Below are positions 21,438 through 30,077 of a stretch of DNA of 64,000 nt, piece by piece. Source of the stretch: Bin52 sp965213935 (GTDB taxonomy: Bacteria; Pseudomonadota; Alphaproteobacteria; Thalassobaculales; Thalassobaculaceae); assembly GCA_965213935.1 (NCBI GenBank), contig CBDCAO010000012.1, forward strand, positions 124,001 to 188,000, given 5' to 3'. Numbering within the stretch: position 1 is the first letter of the stretch; each line of letters begins with the position of its first letter. The notes below the pieces were generated by a model that saw only the letters and a program-made list of their open reading frames with translations, was not told the origin of the DNA and did no database searches. A program made the translations under genes and the position numbers.

Positions 21438-22253
21438 TCAGGAGGATCTCTTCCGGCCGGGTGTCAGGACCGTCGCCGGCGCATTGTCGCGCTCCGCAAG
21501 CGCCTGGTTGCCAGCCAGGATCTGCGGGGCCGCCCGAATCTCGTCGCTCCTGCGGTCGGGTGGCGCGACGATCCCGGTCGATACCAGCATCTTGAACCCG
21601 TCTTCCGACGACATGTCGAGGTAGTGGAGGTCGCGTTCGGGGACAAACAGCAGGAATCCCGATGTCGGGTTCGGCGTGGTGGGGATGAAGACATTGACCA
21701 TCTCGGTGTCGATCGCGTTCTGCACCTCGCCCTCCGTATGACCGGTGACGAAGCCCATCGTCCAGATGCCGCGCCGGGGATACTCGAGGAGCACGACATA
21801 GCGGAATGCATCGGCGTTCTGCGCAAGGATGGTCTCCATGATCTGCTTGACCGCACCGTAGATGCTACGCACGATCGGCATGCTCGCCATGAGCTGTTCG
21901 CTCAGGCGAACCAGCCAGCGCCCCACCAGGCCGGCAGTCAGCCAGCCGACGAGTGTCAGCACGACCACTGCAAGGATCAGGCCGAGGCCGGGCAAGGGGA
22001 TCGGGAGATAGGATTCCGGGTTGTAGCGCGGCGGGATCAGCGGCACGACCTGACTGTCGAAGAAGGTAATGATCCCCCAGGTCAGCCACAGGGTAATGCC
22101 GATCGGCGCAGTAATCAGGATCCCGGCAAGCAGGTAGCTGCGCAGACGATAGATAAGGGGCCGCCGCCGCCCGAGCGGCGGTGCATTGCGCCGTCTGCGA
22201 GTCCTCCGTGCCCCTGGCACCCTTTCCTCCCGACCACGGCCCGCAACCACCAC
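21438..22253 (-). CDS. DUF502 family inner-membrane protein
   Basis: A 271-residue membrane protein. After a basic N-terminal tail come two membrane segments, about residues 36-60 (LRSYLLAGILITAPIGITLW) and 88-112 (LGLILAVVVLTLVGWLTAGL). A conserved cytosolic or periplasmic domain follows, with MPIVRSIYGAVKQIMETIL, FRYVVLLEYPRRGIWTMGF and NVFIPTTPNPTSGFLLFVP, all diagnostic of DUF502. Molecular function is not established. The first ~30 arginine-rich residues could be spurious and the start may lie further downstream. It is on the same strand as sdhE-mfd, 55 bases upstream of sdhE, so it may be co-transcribed. Confidence 0.88.
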   Translation of the reverse strand: MVVAGRGREERVPGARRTRRRRNAPPLGRRRPLIYRLRSYLLAGILITAPIGITLWLTWGIITFFDSQVVPLIPPRYNPESYLPIPLPGLGLILAVVVLTLVGWLTAGLVGRWLVRLSEQLMASMPIVRSIYGAVKQIMETILAQNADAFRYVVLLEYPRRGIWTMGFVTGHTEGEVQNAIDTEMVNVFIPTTPNPTSGFLLFVPERDLHYLDMSSEDGFKMLVSTGIVAPPDRRSDEIRAAPQILAGNQALAERDNAPATVLTPGRKRSS

Positions 22254-22328
22254 GCCGGATGGTGGTGCTCTTTCCAGTGTACGCGCTCGCGAGCCGGAAA
22301 TCGAGAACCAGTGTCGGCCGCGCCAGGC

Positions 22329-23312
22329 CTAGGAGTCGACCCGGCGCTGCATCTTTTCGCGCATGTGGTCTCCGGCCCGGATCGTCGGGTAGCGGGCGGG
22401 GCGCCCTTCGTCGCAGCAGGTCTCGATGCAGCTGATTTCGGCGTCGTAGTTCGGGTGCAGGAAGTAGCCGATCGACTGCCGCCTGCTGTCGCGGCGCCGG
22501 TCCGCCGGCGGATTGATCACCCGGTGCAGCGTGGATTTCCAGCGATCGTTGGTCCAGCGCTGCATCATGTCGCCGAGGTTGACCACCAGTTGACCGGGTT
22601 GTGCGGCCACATCCTGCCAGGCTCCGTCCGGCATCATGACCTGCAGTCCGCCGGGAGCGTCGTTGAAGGCGAGAATGGTGAGGCTGCCGAAGTCAGTGTG
22701 GGCGCCGCAGCGGATCTGGCCCGGCAGCGGATCATCGTCAGGCGCCGGGTAGAAGTTCGCCGGGCAGGTGTTGAAGTGTCTGTCGATCTTGTCATCGAAA
22801 TAGTTGACCGACAGGTCGAGGGCCACGGCAAAGATCCGCATCAGTTCGCGCGCCAGCGTCTCGAGGACGGTGTAGTACTCGACGAAGACCTCGCGGTAGT
22901 CGGCCGGCTGCCGCGGCCAGATGTTGGCGGCGTAGAACGGACCGGCCTCGGGTATGCCGGCGAACCGGCCGGACCAGTCGTCCAGCGGGCCGATGAAGAA
23001 CTGTTCCCTGAGGTCCGGCGGCGCCTGGTGCCCCAGAGTGCGGGCGAGATTGCGGGTGGCGAGTGCCTGGTAGCCTCGTGGCACCACCTCGTCGTCCGGC
23101 TTCAGCGCGCGCTTCTTCTCATCCGGCAGGTCGAAGAACGCACCGGACACCGCGAACGCGCGGTCAAGCAGCTCCTGCTCGACCCGATGGCCGACGATTG
23201 CGAGAAACCCGATTTCTTCGCAGGCGCGGCCGACCCTCGCGGCAACCGCGCGCCGACCTTCGGGGTTCCCGGACCACCAGGGCTCGAGATCGATCACGGG
23301 AATCCTGTTCAC
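22329..23312 (-). CDS. Isopenicillin-N-synthase-like 2-oxoglutarate/Fe(II) oxygenase
   Basis: A 327-residue soluble non-haem iron oxygenase. The DIOX_N part (about residues 1-110) begins NRIPVIDLEPWWSGNPEGRR. The jelly-roll core has the iron ligands in CGAHTDFGSLTILAFN (HxD) and STLHRVINPP (distal His), with RDSRRQSIGYFLHPN carrying the arginine that binds 2-oxoglutarate. Close family members are annotated as flavonol-synthase or naringenin-dioxygenase-like, but the bacterial substrate is unknown. GTG at 23312 is chosen because homology starts there; ATG at 23405 would add a 31-residue non-homologous tail. No clear operon partner. Confidence 0.9.
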   Translation of the reverse strand: MNRIPVIDLEPWWSGNPEGRRAVAARVGRACEEIGFLAIVGHRVEQELLDRAFAVSGAFFDLPDEKKRALKPDDEVVPRGYQALATRNLARTLGHQAPPDLREQFFIGPLDDWSGRFAGIPEAGPFYAANIWPRQPADYREVFVEYYTVLETLARELMRIFAVALDLSVNYFDDKIDRHFNTCPANFYPAPDDDPLPGQIRCGAHTDFGSLTILAFNDAPGGLQVMMPDGAWQDVAAQPGQLVVNLGDMMQRWTNDRWKSTLHRVINPPADRRRDSRRQSIGYFLHPNYDAEISCIETCCDEGRPARYPTIRAGDHMREKMQRRVDS

Positions 23313-23639
23313 CGGCCTGTCCCCGCTGCCTGTGCACCGGACACAACCATACCGGCTCGTCCCGGTCGGTACCACCAGGACGGCGTCACGCGGGACGGCA
23401 TGCACGACCCGCGATCCGGAGCGAGGACCCCAGACGCTGTCGGGTTTCGGGATCGGCGTGACCCTCCCGGCGACACCGTATCATGCGCCGGGTTTGCCGG
23501 CGGCCTGTCGGGGATCATCGGGAAGTCGGGTGAATCGCCTCCGCGGAGCACCCGACTGATGCGAACGGGCGCAGGGAGCCTGGTCGCCGCCCCTGCCCGG
23601 GGTCAGCGCAACAAGAAAGCAGCCCGTCTCGGCAGACCC

Positions 23640-24085
23640 TGGCCAGGCAACAACTGGTCCTTTCGGATTGCGGTGTGCCTGGGACCCGGCACGCCGGACC
23701 GTTCTCCTCGATCCGGCCAGCGTCGACATGGGCGACCAGGACTGACACGTCGCGAGCCAAGTCCACCCTGCGGGTCACGCAGATCAGCATCATGCCTTCA
23801 TCGGCGAGCAGCCGCGTCGGATCGGACATTTCTCCAGCCAGCTCCGGATCCAGTGCCGGGGTCTCGCCGGACAGCATGCAGTTCGGGCTCCATGGCAAGC
23901 CGCCCGTACGATCGCGAGACGCTGCTGCCGGCCACCCGACGGTCTTGAAGGACAGACATCCAGCCCGTCACCCGGGCGCACGAGCCGGGTCCTGGCCGTC
24001 GAGCAATTCCTCGCCACCCCGGGAGCGAAAACCCGCAGGAGTGACGAGCAGGGCGAACCCTGCTCCATGCCTGTGACACGAACAG
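23640..24085 (-). pseudogene. Decayed amino-acid ABC transporter ATPase (GlnQ-like)
   Basis: Fragments of a polar-amino-acid transporter ATPase remain in different frames. PSRPSGGRQQRLAIVRAA is the signature motif (about 23960-23900). SGETPALDPELAGEMSDPTR is the degraded Walker B and D-loop. EEGMM-like and ARDVSVLVAHVDAGRIEENG correspond to the H-loop and C-terminal strand. The Walker B DEPTSALDPE is corrupted to SGETPALDPE and the P-loop was not found, so it is inactive. Amino-acid importer genes often sit beside proline-racemase genes, which fits the next gene upstream. Confidence 0.65.
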
Positions 24086-24179
24086 TCAGTGCCGCTTGGA
24101 ACTGTGACACGGGCGTCGCCCGCTACACGGCGTGACGGCGCGGCCTTGCCGCCACCCCGCGAATTGGTTCCCTCACGGG

Positions 24180-25247
24180 TCAATCCCGGGTGTCCTGCGG
24201 GGCCGGGACCTGAGTCGCGGTACCAGGGGGCCAGGTGTCGCTCAGCCGATAACCTTCCGGCCACGGGTCGCGCGGATCGAGATGAAGCTGGGTCGTCCCG
24301 GTCAGCCAGGCGCGACCCGAGACCGACGGGACGATGGCCGGTCGCCCCCCCAGCTCGACCTCCTCCTCCACGCGGCAGTCGAACACGGAACCGATGATCG
24401 ACACCCCGCGAAAGCGGTCGCCAAGCCTGAGCTGGCCCCGTGCGTGGAGCACGGCCAACCGGGCGGAGCACCCGGTACCCGTCGGGCTCCGATCGATCTT
24501 CCCGGGCCGGATGACCACGGCGTTCCGGCCCGTCGGCAGGCCGTCGATATCCCGGACCGGGGCCGCAATCTGGCAAAACGAGATATGGCGCCAGTCAGGG
24601 TTCAGGGGATGGACGAAGCCGAGTTGCTCGTTTGCTGCGCGGGTGATGCGGATGCCGACGTCGACAATGTCCCGCGCTTCGTCCGGGTTGAGGCTGAAGC
24701 CCAGCGCGTCGGAGTCCACCAGCACGAAACTGTCGCCGCCATAGGCGGTATCCACCGTGAGCGTTCCCAGCCCCTCGACTTCGAGCGCGACCCCGAGCCG
24801 AGCCGCGAACGATGGCACGTTGTACACACGCACGAACTCCACGCGGCCATCCGAGCACGCGGCGTGCACGCGGATGAGTCCGCCGGGGGCCTCCAGGACC
24901 ATCACCGTTTCCGGCTCGATCATCGGCAGGATGCCGGTCTCCAGCAGTACTGTCGCGACACACAGGCTGTTCGACCCCGACATCGGCGGTGTGTCCTCGG
25001 GCTCCATGATGATGAAACCCATGGCAGCACGGGGATCCTTCGGCGGCACCAGCAGGTTGACGTGGCGAAACACACCGCCGCGCGGCTCGTTCAGCACGAA
25101 CCGGCGGAGCGTCTGGTCACGGGCAACAAATCGCGACTGTTCCCACAGCGTGTCACCGGGCGGCGGAGCAACACCACCAACGATGACGTCGCCGACCTCG
25201 CCTTCCGCGTGGCAACCGACGATGTGCACCAGGCGTTGTGATCGCAT
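24180..25247 (-). CDS. Proline racemase / hydroxyproline epimerase family enzyme with Ser/Thr in place of both catalytic Cys
   Basis: A 355-residue protein of the proline racemase superfamily (cofactor-independent racemases, 4-hydroxyproline epimerases, trans-3-hydroxyproline dehydratases). The first active-site loop reads MSGSNSLCVATVLLETG, where racemases have M-C-G-H. The second reads DRSPTGTGCSARLAVLHARG, where racemases have SPCGTG. So Ser and Thr occupy the positions of the two catalytic cysteines. Strong family blocks include VDTAYGGDSFVLVD and NPDWRHISFCQIA. A dehydratase or epimerase role on a hydroxyproline-like substrate is plausible, but the Ser/Thr pair leaves it open. The ribosome-binding site GGAG precedes ATG 25247. 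The only transporter trace nearby is the GlnQ-like pseudogene. Confidence 0.88.
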   Translation of the reverse strand: MRSQRLVHIVGCHAEGEVGDVIVGGVAPPPGDTLWEQSRFVARDQTLRRFVLNEPRGGVFRHVNLLVPPKDPRAAMGFIIMEPEDTPPMSGSNSLCVATVLLETGILPMIEPETVMVLEAPGGLIRVHAACSDGRVEFVRVYNVPSFAARLGVALEVEGLGTLTVDTAYGGDSFVLVDSDALGFSLNPDEARDIVDVGIRITRAANEQLGFVHPLNPDWRHISFCQIAAPVRDIDGLPTGRNAVVIRPGKIDRSPTGTGCSARLAVLHARGQLRLGDRFRGVSIIGSVFDCRVEEEVELGGRPAIVPSVSGRAWLTGTTQLHLDPRDPWPEGYRLSDTWPPGTATQVPAPQDTRD

Positions 25248-25357
25248 CGATTACTCCACTTCGCTGTCTGTGCCAGCCAGGACACGCAAACCGGGACGAT
25301 CGCCCTCAACCGGCCGCCCGGCCCGCACCGTGCATTCAGAATTTTTCATCGGTCCAC
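25248..25357 (-). other. Upstream region of the racemase gene, cut by an insertion sequence
   Basis: A short frame (ATG 25349, MKNSECTVRAGRPVEGD...) stops at 25251, just before the racemase start. It may be the tail of a gene whose front was lost when the neighbouring element inserted, or a leader. No promoter could be assigned. Confidence 0.3.
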
Positions 25358-27741
25358 TGTTAACTCTGCGAGTGAGCTGTCGTACGGGTCCATCATGCAG
25401 GTTGGCCTCCGTCAGTTTGATGCCTCGACACTGGAATGGCTGCGCGACGCTGTCACGAAGCCGGGCGCCACGCGCAGCAGTCTGGCACGAGGTCTGTGCG
25501 AGCGTTCGGACTGGCGAGACAGTTCCGGCGGCCATGCGGGCGCTTCGGCACGCAAGCTTTTGCCGCGGCTTGCGGAGCGTCTGGCCATCACGCTTCCGGA
25601 ACCGGTGCGCAGGATTGCTCCGGGCCGGTCCGGGCAGGCTCCGCCGGTCCCGGACCATGAGATCCGGTGCGCTCTGGAGGAGCTTGGGACGGTTCGTCTG
25701 ATTCTGGTCGAGGACAAGGCGTCGCGGCGTCGCTGGGAAGCAATGATTGATGCGTGGCACCCTCAGGGCTGGGCTCGCTCACCGGGTCGACAACTGCGCT
25801 ACTGGATCTGGTCGTCACGCCACGGGCTTCTCGGTGGCATCGGCTTTGCATCGGCCTCGTGGCACCAGAAGGCGCGTGATCGCTGGATCGGCTGGTGCGA
25901 TGACGCCCGGGTGGCGCATCTGAACGAGATCGTGTGCAACCAGAGATACCTTCTGTGTCCGTGGGTTCAGGTGCCGAACCTGGCGTCGCATGGTCTCGCG
26001 ATGGCAACCGCGCGCCTTGCCGATGACTGGGAAGCGGCCGGCGGACGCCGGCCGCTGCTGGTCTACACCTATGTCGACCCGGATCAGGCCGGCAGCTGCC
26101 ATGCGGCCGCTGGCTGGGACCGGTGCGACCAGCCCACCAGCGGCATGCCACCTGGACAGGCTCGGCCCGGACCGCGGCGTTCGGTCTGGATGAAGCCGCT
26201 GGCGCCGGACTGGAAGCCGCGGCTGTGTGCGGTGCCGGAACGCTCGATCGAAGCGCCCCCGACAGTGTCTCTTGCCGAAAAGGCGGACTGGGCCGATCAC
26301 GAATATGGACGCCAGCGCCATCCCGACGGCCGGCTGCGGGAACGCATCAAGCGGATGGGGCGGGCATGGCTGACGCATCTGGGCGCCTCGGTGCCGACGG
26401 TGTTTCCGGACAAGGCCGAACGCAAGGCGGCGTACCGCGTGCTGTCCAATGACCGGGTGACGATGGAACACATTCTGGAAAGCCACCAGGCGGCGACTGC
26501 CGAACGCTGTGCCCGGGAACAGGTGGTGCTCGCGATCCAGGACACGACGACGCTGAACGATCACGGTCTTCAGGCCACGACCGGTCGGGTCGGGATCGGC
26601 GGTCGTGGCACCGGCGCGCAGGGGCTGCTGGCGCATGTCGGTCTGGCGGTGACCCCGCAGGGCCGGGCCCTGGGTGTCTACACGCTTGACGCCGACTTCC
26701 GCGACCCCGACGACCCCGATGATGCGCACGAGAAGGAAAGCCGGCGCTGGCTGGAGGGCCTTGACCGGGGCCGGGACCTGCAGGAGGCCTGCCCCGGCGC
26801 ACGGGTGATCACGGTCTGCGACCGGGAAGCTGACATGTGGGAGATGGTCCAGCAGGCATCGCGTGACGGAACCGGCCTTCTGGTCCGGGCCAACCGGGCC
26901 CGCAAACGCACGGTGATCACCGGCGAGGGCTCACGGGCGGACCTGTGGGCGCATGTCGCCGGGCAGCCGACATGCGCCAGAAAACACCTGGTCATTGATG
27001 CCTGCGGCGGGCCGCGCCGCCGCAGGAAACGCCAGACCGAACTGGAACTCCGGGCCTGCAGGGTCCGGCTCGCACCCCCGAGGACGGCCGCAAGCCAGAC
27101 ACCGATCGACATGCTCGCCGTCAGCGCCACCGAGATCACACCACACGACGACACCGCCCCCCTGCACTGGCTGCTGCTGACCACCGAGGGGGAACCGACG
27201 CGCGAACAGGCGAAACGCATCATCAGCTGGTACGAACGCAGATGGGCCATCGAGACATGGTTTTCCGTGCTCAAGACCGGCACGCGCCTGATGGACCGTC
27301 AACTCGATGACGCCGACGACCTGCGCAAGTGTCTCGCATTCGACGCGATCACCGCCTGCCACGTCCACGATCTGAACTTCATGGCCCGCACCGAACCCGA
27401 TACGCCGGCCCACACCGTCATCGATCCCGAGATGATCACGTGCCTCTACATCTTCCTGCGCCTGCTCGGCATTCGACGCTTCAGCCGGGGGCCTCCGGAC
27501 CGCGACCAGCTCGATATCCGAACCTTCGTCATCGATCTCGCCAATGCCGCCGGATTCGATTCCACCAAGCGACAACCACTGCCGGGAACACGAAAACTCT
27601 GGGAAGCATGGACCCGCTTCCAACCCGCATGGATCTATCACCGCGGGCTCATGGCAGAACAGCCGACAACACACTGACTGACCAACGGGACTGCAAAACA
27701 TCAAACGGAGTCGTAAGTGGGGAGATGAAAGAGTAATAGCT
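25358..27741 (+). mobile_element. IS4/Tn5-like element carrying a DruA-domain transposase
   Basis: About 2.4 kb. The probable left end reads CTGTTAACTCTGCG from 25358. The inward-reading right end on the minus strand is CTATTACTCTTTC from about 27739; these are weakly matching inverted repeats. The right end lies inside the last codons of the IS21 istA gene, so this element inserted into (and now truncates) the IS21 copy. No target duplication was identified. Confidence 0.6.
25395..27677 (+). CDS. Tn5-type transposase fused to an N-terminal DruA (DUF4338) domain
   Basis: A 760-residue fusion. Residues ~100-260 form a DUF4338/DruA domain (QLRYWIWSSRHGLLGGIGFA, WIGWCDDARVAHLNEIVCNQ, LCPWVQVPNLASHGLAMA, LLVYTYVDPDQAGSCHAAAG). 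A linker leads to a Tn5-type transposase: N-terminal DNA-binding part near residue 300 (WADHEYGRQRHPDGRLRERI, PDKAERKAAYRVLSNDRV), first catalytic Asp in AIQDTTTLNDHG, second in ITVCDREADMWEMV, and the IS4 signature Y-2-R-3-E-6-K read as YERRWAIETWFSVLK. All catalytic residues are present. DruA is otherwise known as a component of Druantia anti-phage systems. Here it is probably a nucleic-acid-handling module of the transposase; a defence role is not implied. Confidence 0.88.
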   Translation: MQVGLRQFDASTLEWLRDAVTKPGATRSSLARGLCERSDWRDSSGGHAGASARKLLPRLAERLAITLPEPVRRIAPGRSGQAPPVPDHEIRCALEELGTVRLILVEDKASRRRWEAMIDAWHPQGWARSPGRQLRYWIWSSRHGLLGGIGFASASWHQKARDRWIGWCDDARVAHLNEIVCNQRYLLCPWVQVPNLASHGLAMATARLADDWEAAGGRRPLLVYTYVDPDQAGSCHAAAGWDRCDQPTSGMPPGQARPGPRRSVWMKPLAPDWKPRLCAVPERSIEAPPTVSLAEKADWADHEYGRQRHPDGRLRERIKRMGRAWLTHLGASVPTVFPDKAERKAAYRVLSNDRVTMEHILESHQAATAERCAREQVVLAIQDTTTLNDHGLQATTGRVGIGGRGTGAQGLLAHVGLAVTPQGRALGVYTLDADFRDPDDPDDAHEKESRRWLEGLDRGRDLQEACPGARVITVCDREADMWEMVQQASRDGTGLLVRANRARKRTVITGEGSRADLWAHVAGQPTCARKHLVIDACGGPRRRRKRQTELELRACRVRLAPPRTAASQTPIDMLAVSATEITPHDDTAPLHWLLLTTEGEPTREQAKRIISWYERRWAIETWFSVLKTGTRLMDRQLDDADDLRKCLAFDAITACHVHDLNFMARTEPDTPAHTVIDPEMITCLYIFLRLLGIRRFSRGPPDRDQLDIRTFVIDLANAAGFDSTKRQPLPGTRKLWEAWTRFQPAWIYHRGLMAEQPTTH

Positions 27742-29292
27742 GCTGCCGCGGATGTGTTCGTGGACCGGCAGCACCTCTTCGATCGGCTCTGCGGGTGGCG
27801 GCAGCGGTCTGTCGAGCAGGTCCTTGATCCGGCCGCAGGTGAACCGCCCCTGCCCCAATGCCTGCTTGCAGGCATTTTCAAGTGCAGCCGGGGTGTGGGT
27901 CTCGGACAGGCGCACCACTCCGCGCAGTGTCCGGAACCCCTGTTCGCGGAAGTCCTTGCTGCGCAGGCAGCTCTCGGCCCACTGCACGGTGTACGGTCCG
28001 ACTTTCGCCAGCGAGCCCAGCAACCACTGCTCGTAGTTCGGGTTCTGACGTGCCGCCATCTCCCTGTGCTGGGACGGCATGTGGCCCGGTGTCGTCTGAT
28101 AGCGGGACCGACCGGACAGGCGTGCGTGGCGCACCAGCAGTTCGTCCGTCTCGAACAGGTGAATGCTGATCAGCGCGCAGCTGGCCTTCACCATCACCTC
28201 CCTGCCGATCCATCGCGAGGGGAGCGAGTAGTGATTGTACTCGAAGGTGATGTGGTAATTGGGTCCGACCCTGCGCCGGGCAAAGGTCGTGAAGGTCCAC
28301 GACTGAGCCGGCAGTGTTCTCAGCGCCGACGCTTCGGTCTCCTCGAACCGGTGACGCCGGCTGGTACCATATGCCTTCATTTCCTCGTCATTGAGCCGGT
28401 CAGACCCGGTGCGAAGTGCCCGGTTGAGATCGGCAATGCTGAAGAAGCTCTCGGTGCGCAGACGGGCCAGGATCCGGGTCTGCACGGCTTTCACCGAGGC
28501 CTCAACGGCCCCCTTGTCCCGGGCCTGCCCCGGACGTGCAGGAAGAACGGCGATCGCGTAGTGACGGGCGAAGTCGGCGAAGGTGGGGTTGAGCTCGGCC
28601 TCGCCCTCGCACCATCGGGTGACCGCACTGCGCAGGTTGTCACAGACCAGACGTTCGGCAACGCCACCCATGTACGCGAATGCCGCCCGGTGCGCCTCGG
28701 TCCATGACGCCAGCGTCTGGTCGGGCACCGCGACCGCGAAGATCAACCCGGAACACGGGAGCAGGCAGACCAGGATCTCGACCATGACCTCACCATGACG
28801 GGTGCGGACCGACACGGTCTTGCCACTGAAGTCCGACATCATCCATTCCCCGGGCCGATAGTGGAACCGCATCTCCGGGGTCTGCCTGCGGCTGCCCAGC
28901 CGTGCCTTCAGAAGGTCAAGGAAGCGGCTGCGCGAATACGCCTTCAGCCCCTGCCTGGCTGCCTCCTCGCAGTACTCCTCCCACAGAACCTGGCGGGTCA
29001 CGCGGGCCGCACGCCGCCGCCTGGGCGCCTCGAGCTGCCTCACCAGTGGGTCCAGGTCCGGCGCCAGATACGCGCCGGGCGACGTGTCCGCAGGCGGATA
29101 CAACGCTTCGTGCACCGCGGCCGGATCGAGATCCGTCGGCCACGACACCCCGGCTTCTCGGGCCCGGGCAAGGATGTTCGAAACCGTCCCGGTGCTCACA
29201 TTGACTGACCGCGCAATCTCCACACGCGTCAGGCTGCTGGTCCCGTGCAATCGCAATACGTCGTAGACTGTCATCACGTTGGTCCTTCCCAT
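27649..29292 (-). CDS. istA: IS21 transposase IstA with foreign C-terminal tail
   Basis: The IS21 transposase normally works with the IstB ATPase. An N-terminal helix-turn-helix (TVYDVLRLHGTSSLTRVEIA, SVNVSTGTVSNILARAREAG) is followed by an rve-type DDE core: WMMSDFSGKTVSV, AERLVCDNLRSAVTRW, RPGQARDKGAVEASVKAVQ (Asp, Asp, Glu). A C-terminal beta domain ends HEHIRGSSYY, the family's natural terminus, at about 27741. The remaining ~30 residues come from the inserted neighbouring element. ATG 29292 is supported by AAGGGA upstream; the open frame continues to 29490 without homology. With istB gone, autonomous movement is unlikely. Confidence 0.88.
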   Translation of the reverse strand: MGRTNVMTVYDVLRLHGTSSLTRVEIARSVNVSTGTVSNILARAREAGVSWPTDLDPAAVHEALYPPADTSPGAYLAPDLDPLVRQLEAPRRRRAARVTRQVLWEEYCEEAARQGLKAYSRSRFLDLLKARLGSRRQTPEMRFHYRPGEWMMSDFSGKTVSVRTRHGEVMVEILVCLLPCSGLIFAVAVPDQTLASWTEAHRAAFAYMGGVAERLVCDNLRSAVTRWCEGEAELNPTFADFARHYAIAVLPARPGQARDKGAVEASVKAVQTRILARLRTESFFSIADLNRALRTGSDRLNDEEMKAYGTSRRHRFEETEASALRTLPAQSWTFTTFARRRVGPNYHITFEYNHYSLPSRWIGREVMVKASCALISIHLFETDELLVRHARLSGRSRYQTTPGHMPSQHREMAARQNPNYEQWLLGSLAKVGPYTVQWAESCLRSKDFREQGFRTLRGVVRLSETHTPAALENACKQALGQGRFTCGRIKDLLDRPLPPPAEPIEEVLPVHEHIRGSSYYSFISPLTTPFDVLQSRWSVSVLSAVLP

Positions 29293-29645
29293 CTGACGTC
29301 CCTTCTTGTGCCCAACAAAAAGGAACAGCGTAGACGGGTGGAGATCGGCGCGGCCGGCTGCCCGGGCAGCCGGCCTCACTCCTCTCCACCCGACGGTCAG
29401 AGGCAAGGAAACGCGAGGACAATCCCAGCGAAACGGTCGCCGCGAACACGGCCCGCTCAAGGGCAGAAGGGGCGAATCGTCTCGACACACACCCTCGCTG
29501 AGACCGCCATCAACGCGCGATCAAATCGTCCGTCATATGCGCTGGATCCACCGTCAAGTCACATCGGACCCACGGTCAAGTGCGCTGGATTCGCGGTCAA
29601 GTCAGATCGGATCCACGGTCAAGTGCCGCTGGACTTTGCAATGTG
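27738..29645 (-). mobile_element. IS21-family element, 3' part (istB) missing
   Basis: The terminal region with repeated transposase-binding sites (29539-29624) and istA remain. The element stops at the very end of istA, where the DruA-type IS is inserted. No istB helper ATPase and no distal inverted repeat are found on the far side, so that part was deleted. The outer end near 29640 adjoins the truncated restriction gene. Confidence 0.8.
29539..29624. repeat. IS21 end: four transposase-binding repeats
   Basis: Four tandem units of 21-22 bp, each ending in GTCAAGT and alternating two heads: GCGCTGGATCCACC, CACATCGGACCCACG, GCGCTGGATTCGCG, CAGATCGGATCCACG. They form two ~43-bp super-units plus a partial fifth (GCCGCTGGAC). 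Repeated sites of this kind are the normal terminal structure of IS21 elements. Confidence 0.85.
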
Positions 29646-30077
29646 GAGGGAATCTACTCTATAGTAGACGTAAAGACCCATAGAGAAGACACCCGTTTCA
29701 ATATGCCCAGCCTAACTTCTGTAGAGCGGTTGGCACGGTTCTATGAGTCAGACACTAACGTTTTCTCTCTCATTATGATCAAATACTCCGTTGACGGAAC
29801 AGATCTGAAGGTTTCGGATGTCTTGTTTGCGCCAATCGAGTTTCTCGATTGGGGATGCCTGACTGTAGGTGCTTTGGGGTGGGGACAGATTCAGATTGCC
29901 AATTCAAACAATATTCAGACGTTGCCGCAAAATTCAAGAAGGGACTGGATGTTGCAATTGTGCGAAGAATTGATGGCCTTTTATCCACGAGAAATTCACA
30001 AGATCACAGAAAGAATACAGCGGTTCGAGAGTGTCAGGGAGTATTGGACGGAGAAGGAGGATGTTTGGGCACCATAG
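29641..30077 (+). pseudogene. HincII-like type II restriction endonuclease, C-terminal half only
   Basis: The frame encodes EGIYSIVDVKTHREDTRF, FAPIEFLDWGCLTVGALGWG, QIQIANSNNIQTL, SRRDWMLQLCEELMAFYPRE and ends VREYWTEKEDVWAP. The D-V-K-T motif (codons at 29666-29677) matches the catalytic D-x-K of HincII. The later W-x-Q-I-Q and REEW-type motifs also follow the order of that enzyme's C-terminal half. The N-terminal half is missing exactly where the IS21 end begins, so the gene was decapitated by that insertion. Base composition is strikingly AT-rich against its neighbours, indicating recent transfer. No cognate methylase is adjacent; the split Dam-like gene at 11.8-13.4 kb is distant and GC-rich. 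Confidence 0.65.
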
